Assembly (NCBI GenBank): GCA_023450085.1
Contig: JAEXHI010000015.1
Span: 60,162-124,161 of the forward strand
DNA: 64,000 bases
Direction: 5' to 3'
Source: Bacteroidota bacterium
GTDB lineage: Bacteria; Bacteroidota; Bacteroidia; Sphingobacteriales; Sphingobacteriaceae
A model generated the notes under the pieces. It worked only from the letters and a program-made list of their open reading frames with translations, had not been told where the DNA came from and ran no database searches. Below are positions 16,232 to 24,396 of this stretch, piece after piece. Position 1 is the stretch's first letter. Each line of letters opens with the position of its first letter. Both the position numbers and the translations under genes were made by a program.

Positions 16232-17326
16232 CTAATCGCCCAAAACCACTCCTTTTATGGTGAGTTGTAGGGGAGAGTTGGCAGCATTGGAGCCAACATC
16301 AATAAAGTGTATAAATTCACCAGGCTTGTTAGCTGTAAAATTTACGGTAATTACATCTGTTTGTTTTGGTTTAATGCCTTTTTTTGGATAGTTGGCTAGC
16401 GTGCAGCCACAACTAGTGTATGGTGTTTTAAAAAGCAGTTGCTCTTTTCCCATGTTGGTTATTTTAAAGGTTACCGTTTTTTTCTCGCCAAACTTAATTT
16501 CGCCCAGTTGTTTTTCTATTTCTCCAACGGCCATGTAAGGTTCGCTGTAAATACTGTAGTTGGGGTCCATAATCATTTTAAGTTCGGTACGTAAACTGGC
16601 GTTAAAACGCAGCGAGGTGGGGTCGTTAACGGCCAAGGCCTGCTGAGCTGCTTTTTTGCCTTGTGCCATATCTTTTTTAGTAATATAATATCTGGCCAAT
16701 AAATGATTGTTAAAAAAAGTGGAGTAAGCGGTTGTGCTTGCTTTTAAGACTGGCTCTATTTTATCAAAATTTTCTCTTTGTTTAGCAAGAGATTGCGTCC
16801 AGTATAGTTGAGCCCTATAGCTATTTTCTACATAGGTTAATAGCTTGTTGGCTGGCATATTGGTTTCGTTGCCGGGTTGGTAATGTTGGTCAACCCATTT
16901 TTGGTCCTTTAAGGTGTTGGCTACATAATTTTCCATTTCCTTTTTGTTTATAGCGCCCATTTCTATACCTATTAGCTCCATTTTGGGATTAAAGAATAAA
17001 AAAATGGGAAAACTGCCACGGTTTAATATACGAGCTAGCCATCGGTTGCCCATGCTATTCTCGTCTATACGCTGTAGTACAAAATTGCTATATATGCTAT
17101 TGGCATAATTCTGGTCTTTCATTAAATCAACCTCAAACAGCTCGCACAAGGTACAGCCTGCACTGTTAGAAATTAAAATGAGCCCTTTTTGCTGTGCTTT
17201 TGCCGTATCGTAACCGCTGGTAATGGAAGTGTTCCTTAGAAAGATTTCTTCGGTTGGTTTTTTAGCATTTTTACATGCAATAAGGTATAACAGTACTGCT
17301 ATAATAATTATAGATGGTTTTTTCAT
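16232..17326 (-). CDS. Lipoprotein with thioredoxin-like and DUF1573 domains
   Basis: A 364-residue lipoprotein: signal 1-18 ending L-I-A-C. The N-terminal domain (about 45-145) is thioredoxin-like, with the redox motif C-T-L-C and a Pro-containing strand (F-P-I-F-L-F-F) in the cis-Pro position. A helical middle part (about 150-260) follows. The C-terminal DUF1573 beta-sandwich (about 270-362) contains S-C-G-C-T-L-A and K-P-K-Q-T-D-V-I-T-V-N-F. It should be anchored to a membrane and face the periplasm or surface. It lies 37 nt upstream of the six-cysteine protein, so an oxidase/isomerase-like role for that protein's disulfides is attractive; this is inference. Four cysteines are conserved-looking within the two C-x-x-C and C-G-C clusters. 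Confidence 0.87.
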   Translation of the reverse strand: MKKPSIIIIAVLLYLIACKNAKKPTEEIFLRNTSITSGYDTAKAQQKGLILISNSAGCTLCELFEVDLMKDQNYANSIYSNFVLQRIDENSMGNRWLARILNRGSFPIFLFFNPKMELIGIEMGAINKKEMENYVANTLKDQKWVDQHYQPGNETNMPANKLLTYVENSYRAQLYWTQSLAKQRENFDKIEPVLKASTTAYSTFFNNHLLARYYITKKDMAQGKKAAQQALAVNDPTSLRFNASLRTELKMIMDPNYSIYSEPYMAVGEIEKQLGEIKFGEKKTVTFKITNMGKEQLLFKTPYTSCGCTLANYPKKGIKPKQTDVITVNFTANKPGEFIHFIDVGSNAANSPLQLTIKGVVLGD

Positions 17327-17396
17327 AGGTAATAAATGGTTGACATAAATTTAGCCATAGGATTTTCGATTGGCAATAGGCTATATCTATTAAATA

Positions 17397-17633
17397 TTAT
17401 ACGATATTGTTTAAGAAGTTTTCTAAGAATTGCTTTCCATCAAGATTGAAAACCCTTGCTATATCATTAATATGGTCTATAGTAATTTTAGTTTGACCAT
17501 TTTCTAATGACCAATATGCACTTTGTGATATCCCAATTGCGGTAGCAACAAAGAGTTGTGAGCATTGCTTTTTTAACCTTACTTTCCTAATGTAATCGGC
17601 AAAGTTTTCTTGATTAAATTCGTTCGGTTTCAT
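17397..17633 (-). CDS. XRE-family helix-turn-helix transcriptional regulator
   Basis: A 78-residue DNA-binding protein. The HTH occupies about residues 12-68: R-K-V-R-L-K-K-Q-C-S-Q-L-F-V-A-T-A-I-G-I, then S-Q-S-A-Y-W-S-L-E-N-G-Q-T-K-I-T, the classic Cro/CI S-x-x-x-Y-x-x-x-E-x-G pattern. There is no other domain. It is the first gene of the operon containing the CBM14-like protein (70 nt before the lipoprotein) and probably autoregulates it. An AAATAGGG/CCCTATTT hairpin lies just upstream. Confidence 0.9.
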   Translation of the reverse strand: MKPNEFNQENFADYIRKVRLKKQCSQLFVATAIGISQSAYWSLENGQTKITIDHINDIARVFNLDGKQFLENFLNNIV

Positions 17634-17658
17634 AGGTGTTGTTTTTGTAATTAGGAGA

Positions 17659-17682
17659 AAATAGGGCCTTTCGACCCTATTT
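17659..17682. promoter_or_regulatory. Inverted repeat upstream of the XRE regulator gene
   Basis: AAATAGGG (17659-17666) and CCCTATTT (17675-17682) form a perfect 8-bp inverted repeat, 26 nt upstream of the regulator's start codon on the minus strand. It could be an operator for the regulator, or a 5'-leader hairpin, or the end of a preceding transcript. The choice cannot be made from sequence. Confidence 0.4.
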
Positions 17683-17825
17683 AATTATTAATTATCCTAA
17701 ATCTATCAGCAGCATCCGCTGCTGAATTTCTTTTGACTTCAATGGAAATTTGTTCTAGGCTTTAGTTTATTTCTTGGCCATTAACCTCAATTCTGTTGTA
17801 GTCTTTTTAAGTGTTCTTGAATAAG

Positions 17826-17852
17826 CTCTTTCGTTGTTACCACTCGAAAGAG
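17826..17852 (-). terminator. Hairpin after the aspartyl protease gene
   Basis: CTCTTTCG (17826-17833) and CGAAAGAG (17845-17852) form an 8-bp stem with an 11-nt loop, 45 nt beyond the protease stop. The following sequence is not T-rich, so it is only a possible terminator or mRNA 3' structure. Confidence 0.4.
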
Positions 17853-17896
17853 ATAAAAGTTAGCGTATTTAAGGTAGAATATAGGGGGTATTGGGT

Positions 17897-19036
17897 TTAT
17901 GGATTTGAGACCTTCAACCATGTATGTTCAAATGGTAGTTTCTTTAGTTCTTCAATTTTTTTAGGATTTTTTAATAGTATGGTGCTACTTATACCGTTTA
18001 TGCTAGTAATCTTTGCACCGTTCGGTATGGCAAGTTTCGGATCTACTGCTTTAATAGTGCCCTGCACTTCCAATTCTCCTTTTAGATTAAAGGCAAACAA
18101 ATAGCTGCCCAAAGCAAAACTTAAGGGATAATTAAAAGAGTGGTTTGGTACAAGATAGATTTCATTTTTCTTACGGTTAATGGTGAAATTATACCTCGAA
18201 ATGATTCCCATGCCTATGGAGCCATCAAAGCTAGGGTTCCAATTCTCATTTTGTCCGCCGCCAGCCATTAGGGTAATAGGCAGGTTTTTTAAGGGGGCAG
18301 TATTTGCAAAAGAAAAGCTATTGGCTTTACCATTGAAAGTAGGAGAGGCTATTCCCATACTTATGGTGCTAGCTTGGTATTCTGGTTGGAATCCGCTGGT
18401 GAGTAATTTATGCTGTCTTACAAATGGGCGGAAACAGATCAAGTTGTAAGATGCTCCGCTATCAAATACAAAATTACCTGGAAACGATTTGCCAGACATA
18501 ATTTCTACATTTCCTGGGATAATGAAAAGACCAGATGGGATGGTGATAGGAACGATGGTACCTCCTTTCTCATATTCGTACTGATCAAATTCGAATAGTG
18601 AAAGTTCATATTTGTTGAAATCTACTTTAACTACATAATGCCTTGTCATGGTGTTCCCAATAAGGCCATCTAAATGATCCCGTATTTGTGGGAAAATAGC
18701 TATACCTTGATTTTTAAGTACAAACCCATTTTCAAGAAGCACATCATTCCCGTCAGATACTTCAATTTTTGTATTACCACCTACTACTGAGGCATTATTG
18801 CTACGGGTAATTTTTAAGCCAAGCGAATCGGCCAGTGATTTGTTGATGGCCATACCATCTGCACCTGTGTCAAAAAGTAACCGTAAAGGTTTCTCGTTTT
18901 TATTAATCTTTACTTTAAGCACAATGGAGCCGTGTACCATTTCAAATGGAATGGTTGTTACCAATTTTTGTGCGCTTGCATTGATGCCTAAAAAAAACAA
19001 AAGCATGGCAAGGCGCATTTTCATAAGCACTTTCAT
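17897..19036 (-). CDS. Secreted pepsin-like aspartyl protease with C-terminal PDZ-like domain
   Basis: A 379-residue protein with a signal peptide (ending A-S-A-Q, residue 23). Two aspartyl-protease active-site motifs are visible: L-L-F-D-T-G-A-D with D56 and F-V-F-D-S-G-A-S with D192. The 136-residue spacing implies a bilobal pepsin-like arrangement in a single chain. The last 60 residues (I-K-A-V-D-P, then N-G-A-K-I-T-S-I-N-G) resemble a truncated PDZ domain. Family members cleave exported proteins, but the substrate here is unknown. It lies 84 nt downstream of the TlpA-like gene and after a hairpin, and may have its own promoter. Start codons at 19024 and 19018 would also keep the signal peptide. 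Confidence 0.87.
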   Translation of the reverse strand: MKVLMKMRLAMLLFFLGINASAQKLVTTIPFEMVHGSIVLKVKINKNEKPLRLLFDTGADGMAINKSLADSLGLKITRSNNASVVGGNTKIEVSDGNDVLLENGFVLKNQGIAIFPQIRDHLDGLIGNTMTRHYVVKVDFNKYELSLFEFDQYEYEKGGTIVPITIPSGLFIIPGNVEIMSGKSFPGNFVFDSGASYNLICFRPFVRQHKLLTSGFQPEYQASTISMGIASPTFNGKANSFSFANTAPLKNLPITLMAGGGQNENWNPSFDGSIGMGIISRYNFTINRKKNEIYLVPNHSFNYPLSFALGSYLFAFNLKGELEVQGTIKAVDPKLAIPNGAKITSINGISSTILLKNPKKIEELKKLPFEHTWLKVSNP

Positions 19037-19059
19037 TATTTAAAAATGTTTGGAATTTA

Positions 19060-19079
19060 GAGCCTGTTTATACAGGCTC
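19060..19079 (-). terminator. Hairpin between TlpA-like and aspartyl protease genes
   Basis: GAGCCTG (19060-19066) and CAGGCTC (19073-19079) form a 7-bp GC-rich stem, 41 nt after the TlpA-like stop. It would stop or stabilise the transcript of the SusCD operon at this point. Confidence 0.5.
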
Positions 19080-19120
19080 CTGTTCGGTTAGCTAAGTTTT
19101 AATAGATTCTTATTGTACTG

Positions 19121-20500
19121 TTATTTGGCGGCTTCAGCAAATAATAACTCTTTCAGTTTTTTATCTGATGGTCTTGGAGCATCTACACTCACAATTTTTC
19201 CATTTTTATCAAACACCATAAAACGAGGAATACCACTGATTTTGTAATATTTGATCACCTCGTTTTGTACTGATGCGAATAGTTGTATACCACCCAAATT
19301 TTCATCCTTGATCATTTTTAGCCACTTCTCTTTATCTTTTTCGGCATCGGTAGAGATACTTACAATTTGTATTGGCATACCCTCAATGTCTTTTTCCAAT
19401 TGCTTTAAGTAAGGAAATTCAGCTTTACAAGGTCCACACCATGTTGCCCAAACATCAATTAAAACTACTTTTCCTTTAAGGCTGGCAAATGAAACTTGTT
19501 TTCCTTCTTTATCTGGAAAGCTAAACTGTAAGCCATCGGTACCTGGTTTATAGGTTAATAGCGGACTAATTAGTGCGTTGTCTTTTTCTTTCTGTGTTTT
19601 AGTGAGCAGATATTTACCAAATTCATCTGCAATAGCTTTGTAGCTGTTAAAATCTTTATATCTAGATAAGTTCTCCAAAACCAAATCGCCTTTCAATGTA
19701 TCATTAGGGATATAAGATAAATAGAGATTTAAGCCTTCTGCACCAGTTTTATAAACCTTTTTGTCTTGACGAATATTTATACTAACTAATGCCGAAAGTG
19801 TTCTTAAGCCGTAAGGATAGTTGTAAATTTTTTTGGTGTCTTTTGAGATTTCGTTGGCTTTTAGTGTACTGTAAAAATCACTGTATTCTTCTATACTTGG
19901 ATGTGCTGAACGAGGTGTATTAAGAAAGTTAGTCGCGTAACTGGCCAGATCCAGCTGCATGATATCTTTGATCTGCTGGTCGAACTTAGGATTTCCTGTG
20001 TCCTTTCCGGTTAAAAAGGTTTTTGATTTGGCTACAATGGCTTCTTGTTGGGGGAAATAATCCATAAAAGTACTTTGTACTTTCATGAAATTAATGGCTT
20101 TTTGAAAAAGAGGATTGGTTAAATCTTTCCATTGTTTCAACACGATGTTTTCTTTCGAATTTAGTTTGCCATTTAACACGTACGAAGTATCGGATAGCGT
20201 GACATCCAGTTGGTCGCCTCCTTTGAAATAAAATAGGTGATTGTCATTTGGAGAAACCTCGTTTCCAGTACCAATCACGTAAATACCTTCATATTCTGGA
20301 TAAAATAGAAAGCCAAATTTTCCATTTTTAGTTGGGGTACTGTTGGCAATTTCTATGGTTTTACCTTCGGCTACCTTAAATAGCTTTACACTATTTCTTC
20401 TATATTTTATCTCCCCTTTTACCTGCGTTGCTGCCTGTTGAGCAAAAGTATATGACGAGAATAGAAATGATATTAAAGTAATTAATTTTATAAGTTTCAT
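19121..20500 (-). CDS. TlpA-like thioredoxin-fold protein, secreted
   Basis: A 459-residue periplasmic protein with a signal peptide (1-20, ending T-F-A-Q). The N-terminal ~110 residues look like a DUF4369-type beta domain (G-E-I-K-Y-R-R-N-S-V-K-L-F, F-Y-P-E-Y-E-G-I-Y-V). The C-terminal ~140 residues are an AhpC/TSA-thioredoxin fold with V-W-A-T-W-C-G-P-C-K, the redox Cys pair, and I-S-G-I-P-R-F carrying the cis-Pro. It should reduce or oxidise disulfides of secreted proteins. It is the fifth gene after susC-susD-DUF4843-PKD-like on the minus strand, 64 nt behind the PKD-like lipoprotein with a hairpin in between. Confidence 0.92.
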   Translation of the reverse strand: MKLIKLITLISFLFSSYTFAQQAATQVKGEIKYRRNSVKLFKVAEGKTIEIANSTPTKNGKFGFLFYPEYEGIYVIGTGNEVSPNDNHLFYFKGGDQLDVTLSDTSYVLNGKLNSKENIVLKQWKDLTNPLFQKAINFMKVQSTFMDYFPQQEAIVAKSKTFLTGKDTGNPKFDQQIKDIMQLDLASYATNFLNTPRSAHPSIEEYSDFYSTLKANEISKDTKKIYNYPYGLRTLSALVSINIRQDKKVYKTGAEGLNLYLSYIPNDTLKGDLVLENLSRYKDFNSYKAIADEFGKYLLTKTQKEKDNALISPLLTYKPGTDGLQFSFPDKEGKQVSFASLKGKVVLIDVWATWCGPCKAEFPYLKQLEKDIEGMPIQIVSISTDAEKDKEKWLKMIKDENLGGIQLFASVQNEVIKYYKISGIPRFMVFDKNGKIVSVDAPRPSDKKLKELLFAEAAK

Positions 20501-20521
20501 CTTGTTTGTGTTAATAAGGAT

Positions 20522-20544
20522 GCATTCTCATTTTTTGAGAATGC
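20522..20544 (-). terminator. Hairpin between PKD-like lipoprotein and TlpA-like genes
   Basis: GCATTCTCA (20522-20530) and TGAGAATGC (20536-20544) form a perfect 9-bp stem with a T5 loop. As read on the minus strand the loop is A5 and no T-tract follows, so partial attenuation or RNA processing is more likely than full termination. Confidence 0.5.
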
Positions 20545-20564
20545 TATTGTTTGAAATTTGTTTT

Positions 20565-22112
20565 TTATTCTCTGTATGAAACAGATACGATTTTGCCAAA
20601 ACCTGTAAATGATTTATATAGGCTTAATGCGTTATTTAAATTAGGCACTGTATATAAATCCATTTGTCCACTTGTAGATGGATTTGCGTCGTCGTAGGTG
20701 CATACCATTAATTTCCCTGCATACTCTACGTATCTTGCGTTTGTAATTTGCTGGGTTAATTTGTGGTATTTAATAAGCGACACTTTTTTTGCACCCATAT
20801 CTAGTACCATCGCATTGGTTTTGTCGGAAATATTAAAGCGATAAATTTTTGATCCTACCAAATACATCAAATAGCCCTCATTTGGATCAATTGCAAATTG
20901 TGTAGCATTGATCATTTCTGGAGCAGTGGTAATTTTATCCCAGGTGAGCGGTGTAAAAGCAGAAGCACTACATTGGATAGTGGTCAAAAAGAGTTCGTTA
21001 CTGCTGTTTTTAAGGAGGGCATAGGTACGTGAACTTAGCGCAGGAGTACTGGCCATGTATACCAGATCCATTTTTAAGTTTCCTGCGTCAATATTATTGT
21101 CCGTGAAAACATTCCCTTTGGGTACTGGAATAGAAGATGAGGTATTGGTGCTTTTATGCTCCATAAAACGCCTATTATCTAGGTCAAACATTAAAGCATA
21201 ACTCATATCTGTTCTGTAGGCCTCCGCATAAAACGGAGAAATTTTGAAATTTACAGCAGCACTGGTTTTGTTAACTCTGGTTCCCCAAGCATATGACGCT
21301 GCAGGATTTTCGAAAAATAGTTCTCCGTTGCTGTCATACAAATAAGCTAAATAACTTCGGGCTTGCGAAGTAATACTTTGCGCATAATATGGAGGGGGAG
21401 AATAGGAAGTGATTGTGGTAGATATATTTGCGAATTTTGAAAATGTGCCATCCTGCGTATTGATGATATTGGTAGCTTGATCGGTACCTACAGCTATTGC
21501 TTTGTGAATTGCATTTGAAAAAGGGTCTCTTCGAAACCAGTAGTACACAAATTTAGGACTTCCATTGAGGACCAGCGTACTTTGGGTGCTCAATACATCC
21601 TTATATGGCTGAAAGTCTCCTGTGGTAGCAATATAGTTCAAAAAGTCAAGACGGGCCTTCCCATTGATGTCATTCATAATTAACCAACCGTCCGCGAGGT
21701 TGGTAGTGACAGTAAGTTTAGTACTTTTCCTAAACATTACACCTGTTTTTACTTCTTTCACTTCGTATAGCAATGTGTATTCTGTTGTAGATGCAGCGAT
21801 GTTTGTTGCCCAATTCAAAAATTTAGTTTTGGCAATTTGTTTTTTGACAACAGGTAGCGCGGTTTGGTCAATAACATACCAATTGTAGGTGTATTTAGAG
21901 GTATCGGTCCCATCATCTTGGGTAAATGTTATTGTAGGCTTAATACTCAATATTTCACCTCTTAGTAAACTGTAAGAATCGGAGATATTGGAGATTTGTC
22001 CATCATTAATTTCTTGATATTTATAGTTGCCTAAGTCTTTACGGCAAGCGGCCAATAAGCATATGGTTAATACAAGCAGGCCACTGAAATGTCTTAAATA
22101 TTTATTTTTCAT
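20565..22112 (-). CDS. PKD-like family lipoprotein (SusC/D accessory)
   Basis: A 515-residue lipoprotein: signal ending L-A-A-C, followed by R-K-D. The N-terminal ~120 residues contain the PKD-like fold recognisable by S-I-K-P-T-I-T-F-T-Q-D-D, then Y-T-Y-N-W-Y-V-I-D. The C-terminal ~390 residues resemble a beta-propeller-like binding region (G-W-L-I-M-N-D-I-N-G-K-A-R-L-D-F-L-N-Y). This architecture is known from Bacteroidota SusCD loci as PKD-like family lipoprotein. It is probably surface-exposed and may help capture a ligand. Start distance to the DUF4843 gene is 20 nt, so both are in one operon. Confidence 0.85.
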   Translation of the reverse strand: MKNKYLRHFSGLLVLTICLLAACRKDLGNYKYQEINDGQISNISDSYSLLRGEILSIKPTITFTQDDGTDTSKYTYNWYVIDQTALPVVKKQIAKTKFLNWATNIAASTTEYTLLYEVKEVKTGVMFRKSTKLTVTTNLADGWLIMNDINGKARLDFLNYIATTGDFQPYKDVLSTQSTLVLNGSPKFVYYWFRRDPFSNAIHKAIAVGTDQATNIINTQDGTFSKFANISTTITSYSPPPYYAQSITSQARSYLAYLYDSNGELFFENPAASYAWGTRVNKTSAAVNFKISPFYAEAYRTDMSYALMFDLDNRRFMEHKSTNTSSSIPVPKGNVFTDNNIDAGNLKMDLVYMASTPALSSRTYALLKNSSNELFLTTIQCSASAFTPLTWDKITTAPEMINATQFAIDPNEGYLMYLVGSKIYRFNISDKTNAMVLDMGAKKVSLIKYHKLTQQITNARYVEYAGKLMVCTYDDANPSTSGQMDLYTVPNLNNALSLYKSFTGFGKIVSVSYRE

Positions 22113-22132
22113 GATTATTTAAATGTTAAAAC

Positions 22133-22936
22133 TTATTGTGCATATATGCCCATTTTCATCAATGTAGTACCATCTTCTTCGTAAACTGGCGTTCCCGCGG
22201 CCGCCATACGTGTAAGGTATGCTTTCAAACCGTTAGCCCAACCAGCAAAACGTCTATTGTTATTGTCTGTGGTAATCCAATTGGGAGCAACTAATTGGTT
22301 GCCGTCTAAATTGTAATAGGTAATCAGCAATTGGAATTTTAACCTGCTAAAGGCTCCAAGATAGCCTACGGTGCCGTTATAAAAAGAACTACCTACTGTC
22401 CAAAACGGAGGTGCGCCAGCAATATCATCAGCTTTTAAAGTCATGCGTGTCTGATACCCAGTAATGGTAACACCATTGGTTGTTTTAGTATAAATCAAAA
22501 AATCATTAGTGAAATTGTTGTTAGGCTTAAGATCCATATAAAGATAGCCTGCTTGGTCTTTTAAGGTTGTTGCTCTTAATAATTTGATTTTAAGTGTATC
22601 GGTTACCTTTCCAGCTTTTATGGACAGCGGTTTGTTCAATATTTCGTATTCTGTTCCGCTTTTTAAGGTGCTGCTATCCGCAATACTCAGATCATAGGGT
22701 CTATCGCGGTTTTCTGGGGCACCAATTGCCCTTACCACAAAAGTTACTATCGAATCTTTAACACTAGCTTTTTCATATCCAAAAGAGATCATTTTAGAAT
22801 TGTTCAAGTCTTTAGCCTCTGCAAAATAGATGGAGTTTTTACTGTTCGCATTGTCATACGTGGTTAGTGCATCTTCTTTGCAGGAAAAAAAGAAGCATAG
22901 GATACTTAAACAGATATATGATGTAATATTTTTCAT
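22133..22936 (-). CDS. DUF4843 lipoprotein (SusC/D accessory)
   Basis: A 267-residue lipoprotein (signal ending F-F-S-C, then K-E-D). The Ig-like DUF4843 domain begins at N-S-I-Y-F-A-E and continues V-T-F-V-V-R-A-I-G, then S-G-T-E-Y-E-I. The C-terminal part has a Tyr/Trp-rich segment. The family accompanies SusCD genes and PKD-like lipoproteins. Its reaction, if any, is unknown. The SusD-like gene stops 3 nt before its start. Confidence 0.88.
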   Translation of the reverse strand: MKNITSYICLSILCFFFSCKEDALTTYDNANSKNSIYFAEAKDLNNSKMISFGYEKASVKDSIVTFVVRAIGAPENRDRPYDLSIADSSTLKSGTEYEILNKPLSIKAGKVTDTLKIKLLRATTLKDQAGYLYMDLKPNNNFTNDFLIYTKTTNGVTITGYQTRMTLKADDIAGAPPFWTVGSSFYNGTVGYLGAFSRLKFQLLITYYNLDGNQLVAPNWITTDNNNRRFAGWANGLKAYLTRMAAAGTPVYEEDGTTLMKMGIYAQ

Positions 22937-22939
22937 AAT

Positions 22940-24388
22940 TTATTTTTTATAGTTACCAGGCATTGTTTCAGATAGTGGAATTGGAAAGGTATATTTAGCG
23001 TCGGTCATGGACATGCTGCTATTGGTGCCGCCTGCAATAATGCTTGGGGTATTTGTTCTTTTATAGTAAAAAAATAACTGTCCTTCGCCACAAAATTCTT
23101 TACGATATTCTTTCATTATGGCAGTATTTAATGCTATAGGATTAGTAACCGTAGAGCCAATGATATTTCTTTTGGTCTGTAAGAGATTAAGATATGCTGT
23201 TGCTGTAGGTAGGTCTGGTTCACACTCAGCAGCAATTAGATACATCTCACTCATCTTAATTAAAGGTACAGTTCTGTAAAAATTGAAGGAGTTTGAGCCA
23301 ACGCCTTCACTGCTATATTTAAAAAAAGTTGCATAAGGACGGCCATTTACCTTCCAAATGTATTGATAGCGATAGTCGGTTGCATTTCCCTCAAATACTG
23401 TGTTATTGATAAATGTTCCAGAGGTATTAGGAGCAAGGATGTCTGGATCATATAAGCCTGGTGCAAAATTTTGTAGGTAAACATCGTTTAACTTGGGATT
23501 TTCTACACCGAATATCATTTCAGTGGCAAAAATTTTATTTGAAATTATTGTGTTTAGATCGGATTGATCTATCCAAGGAAATTTAGTTTGGTTATCAATC
23601 AATATTTTTGCAGCTTTTAGGGCAGCAATTTTATCTCCTTTCCACAAATTTACCCTCGCTTGAAGTGCCTTTACCGCATAATAGTTCATTTGATAATTTC
23701 TACTATCTTTCCCATAGGCATTAGTGGGCCTACTAACCATGTTTTGCGCTATTGCTGGATCTGCTTCTGCTAATAAGGTTTCGGCAGTGTTTAAATCCTC
23801 CAATATTTTTTGCATGATAAAATTAGAGGGCTTAAAATCTGAGATTTCATTGGTTGGACTATCGTAATATGGCAATACCCTTGTTAGCGAATCTCTAGTG
23901 TAGGGTTTAGTAAATAGCCTCATTACGTCAAAGTAATAAAAGGCCCTCAGCCCATAAGCTTCGCCTTTTATCCTTTTTCTCTCTTTTTCGTTGAGTACAC
24001 TTCCATAAGTGTCTATGCTCTTAAAGAACTTGTTAACGTTTACGATATTGATATAAGCTTCTGTCCAAATCTCGTCAATGGTTTTTCTTCCACTATTACT
24101 GTCATAGTTATAAGCTGACATGGTGTAATTTGAATTTGATAAATTTACTAGATAGTATTGTGCAAGAACATCGATGGTGAGCATCGTTAATCTTCCACCA
24201 TAGGAAGTATTCTGTCCATTTTTGATATAAAATCCGTTTAAGACGTCATAAAATCCTTGCGGACTTGAAAAAAGTTGCTCCTCGATAAACTTGTTTTCTG
24301 GTTTAACATCGAGCCATTTATTACATCCGGTAATTAATACAGAAAGTAATAGTAATAAATATATATATGATAATTTTAATGCTTTCAT
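22940..24388 (-). CDS. SusD/RagB-family nutrient-binding lipoprotein
   Basis: A 482-residue surface lipoprotein (signal ending L-I-T-G-C, then N-K-W) that caps the SusC-like channel and binds the substrate. The typical opening L-D-V-K-P-E-N-K-F-I-E-E-Q-L-F-S is present. TPR-like helices follow: A-Y-G-L-R-A-F-Y-Y-F-D-V-M-R-L-F, then A-L-Q-A-R-V-N-L-W-K-G-D-K. The late block R-K-E-F-C-G-E-G-Q-L-F-F-Y-Y-K-R is also a SusD trait, and the protein ends P-L-S-E-T. It lies 8 nt after the SusC-like gene. The ligand is not defined by sequence. Confidence 0.95.
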   Translation of the reverse strand: MKALKLSYIYLLLLLSVLITGCNKWLDVKPENKFIEEQLFSSPQGFYDVLNGFYIKNGQNTSYGGRLTMLTIDVLAQYYLVNLSNSNYTMSAYNYDSNSGRKTIDEIWTEAYINIVNVNKFFKSIDTYGSVLNEKERKRIKGEAYGLRAFYYFDVMRLFTKPYTRDSLTRVLPYYDSPTNEISDFKPSNFIMQKILEDLNTAETLLAEADPAIAQNMVSRPTNAYGKDSRNYQMNYYAVKALQARVNLWKGDKIAALKAAKILIDNQTKFPWIDQSDLNTIISNKIFATEMIFGVENPKLNDVYLQNFAPGLYDPDILAPNTSGTFINNTVFEGNATDYRYQYIWKVNGRPYATFFKYSSEGVGSNSFNFYRTVPLIKMSEMYLIAAECEPDLPTATAYLNLLQTKRNIIGSTVTNPIALNTAIMKEYRKEFCGEGQLFFYYKRTNTPSIIAGGTNSSMSMTDAKYTFPIPLSETMPGNYKK

Positions 24389-24396
24389 GATAAGGC

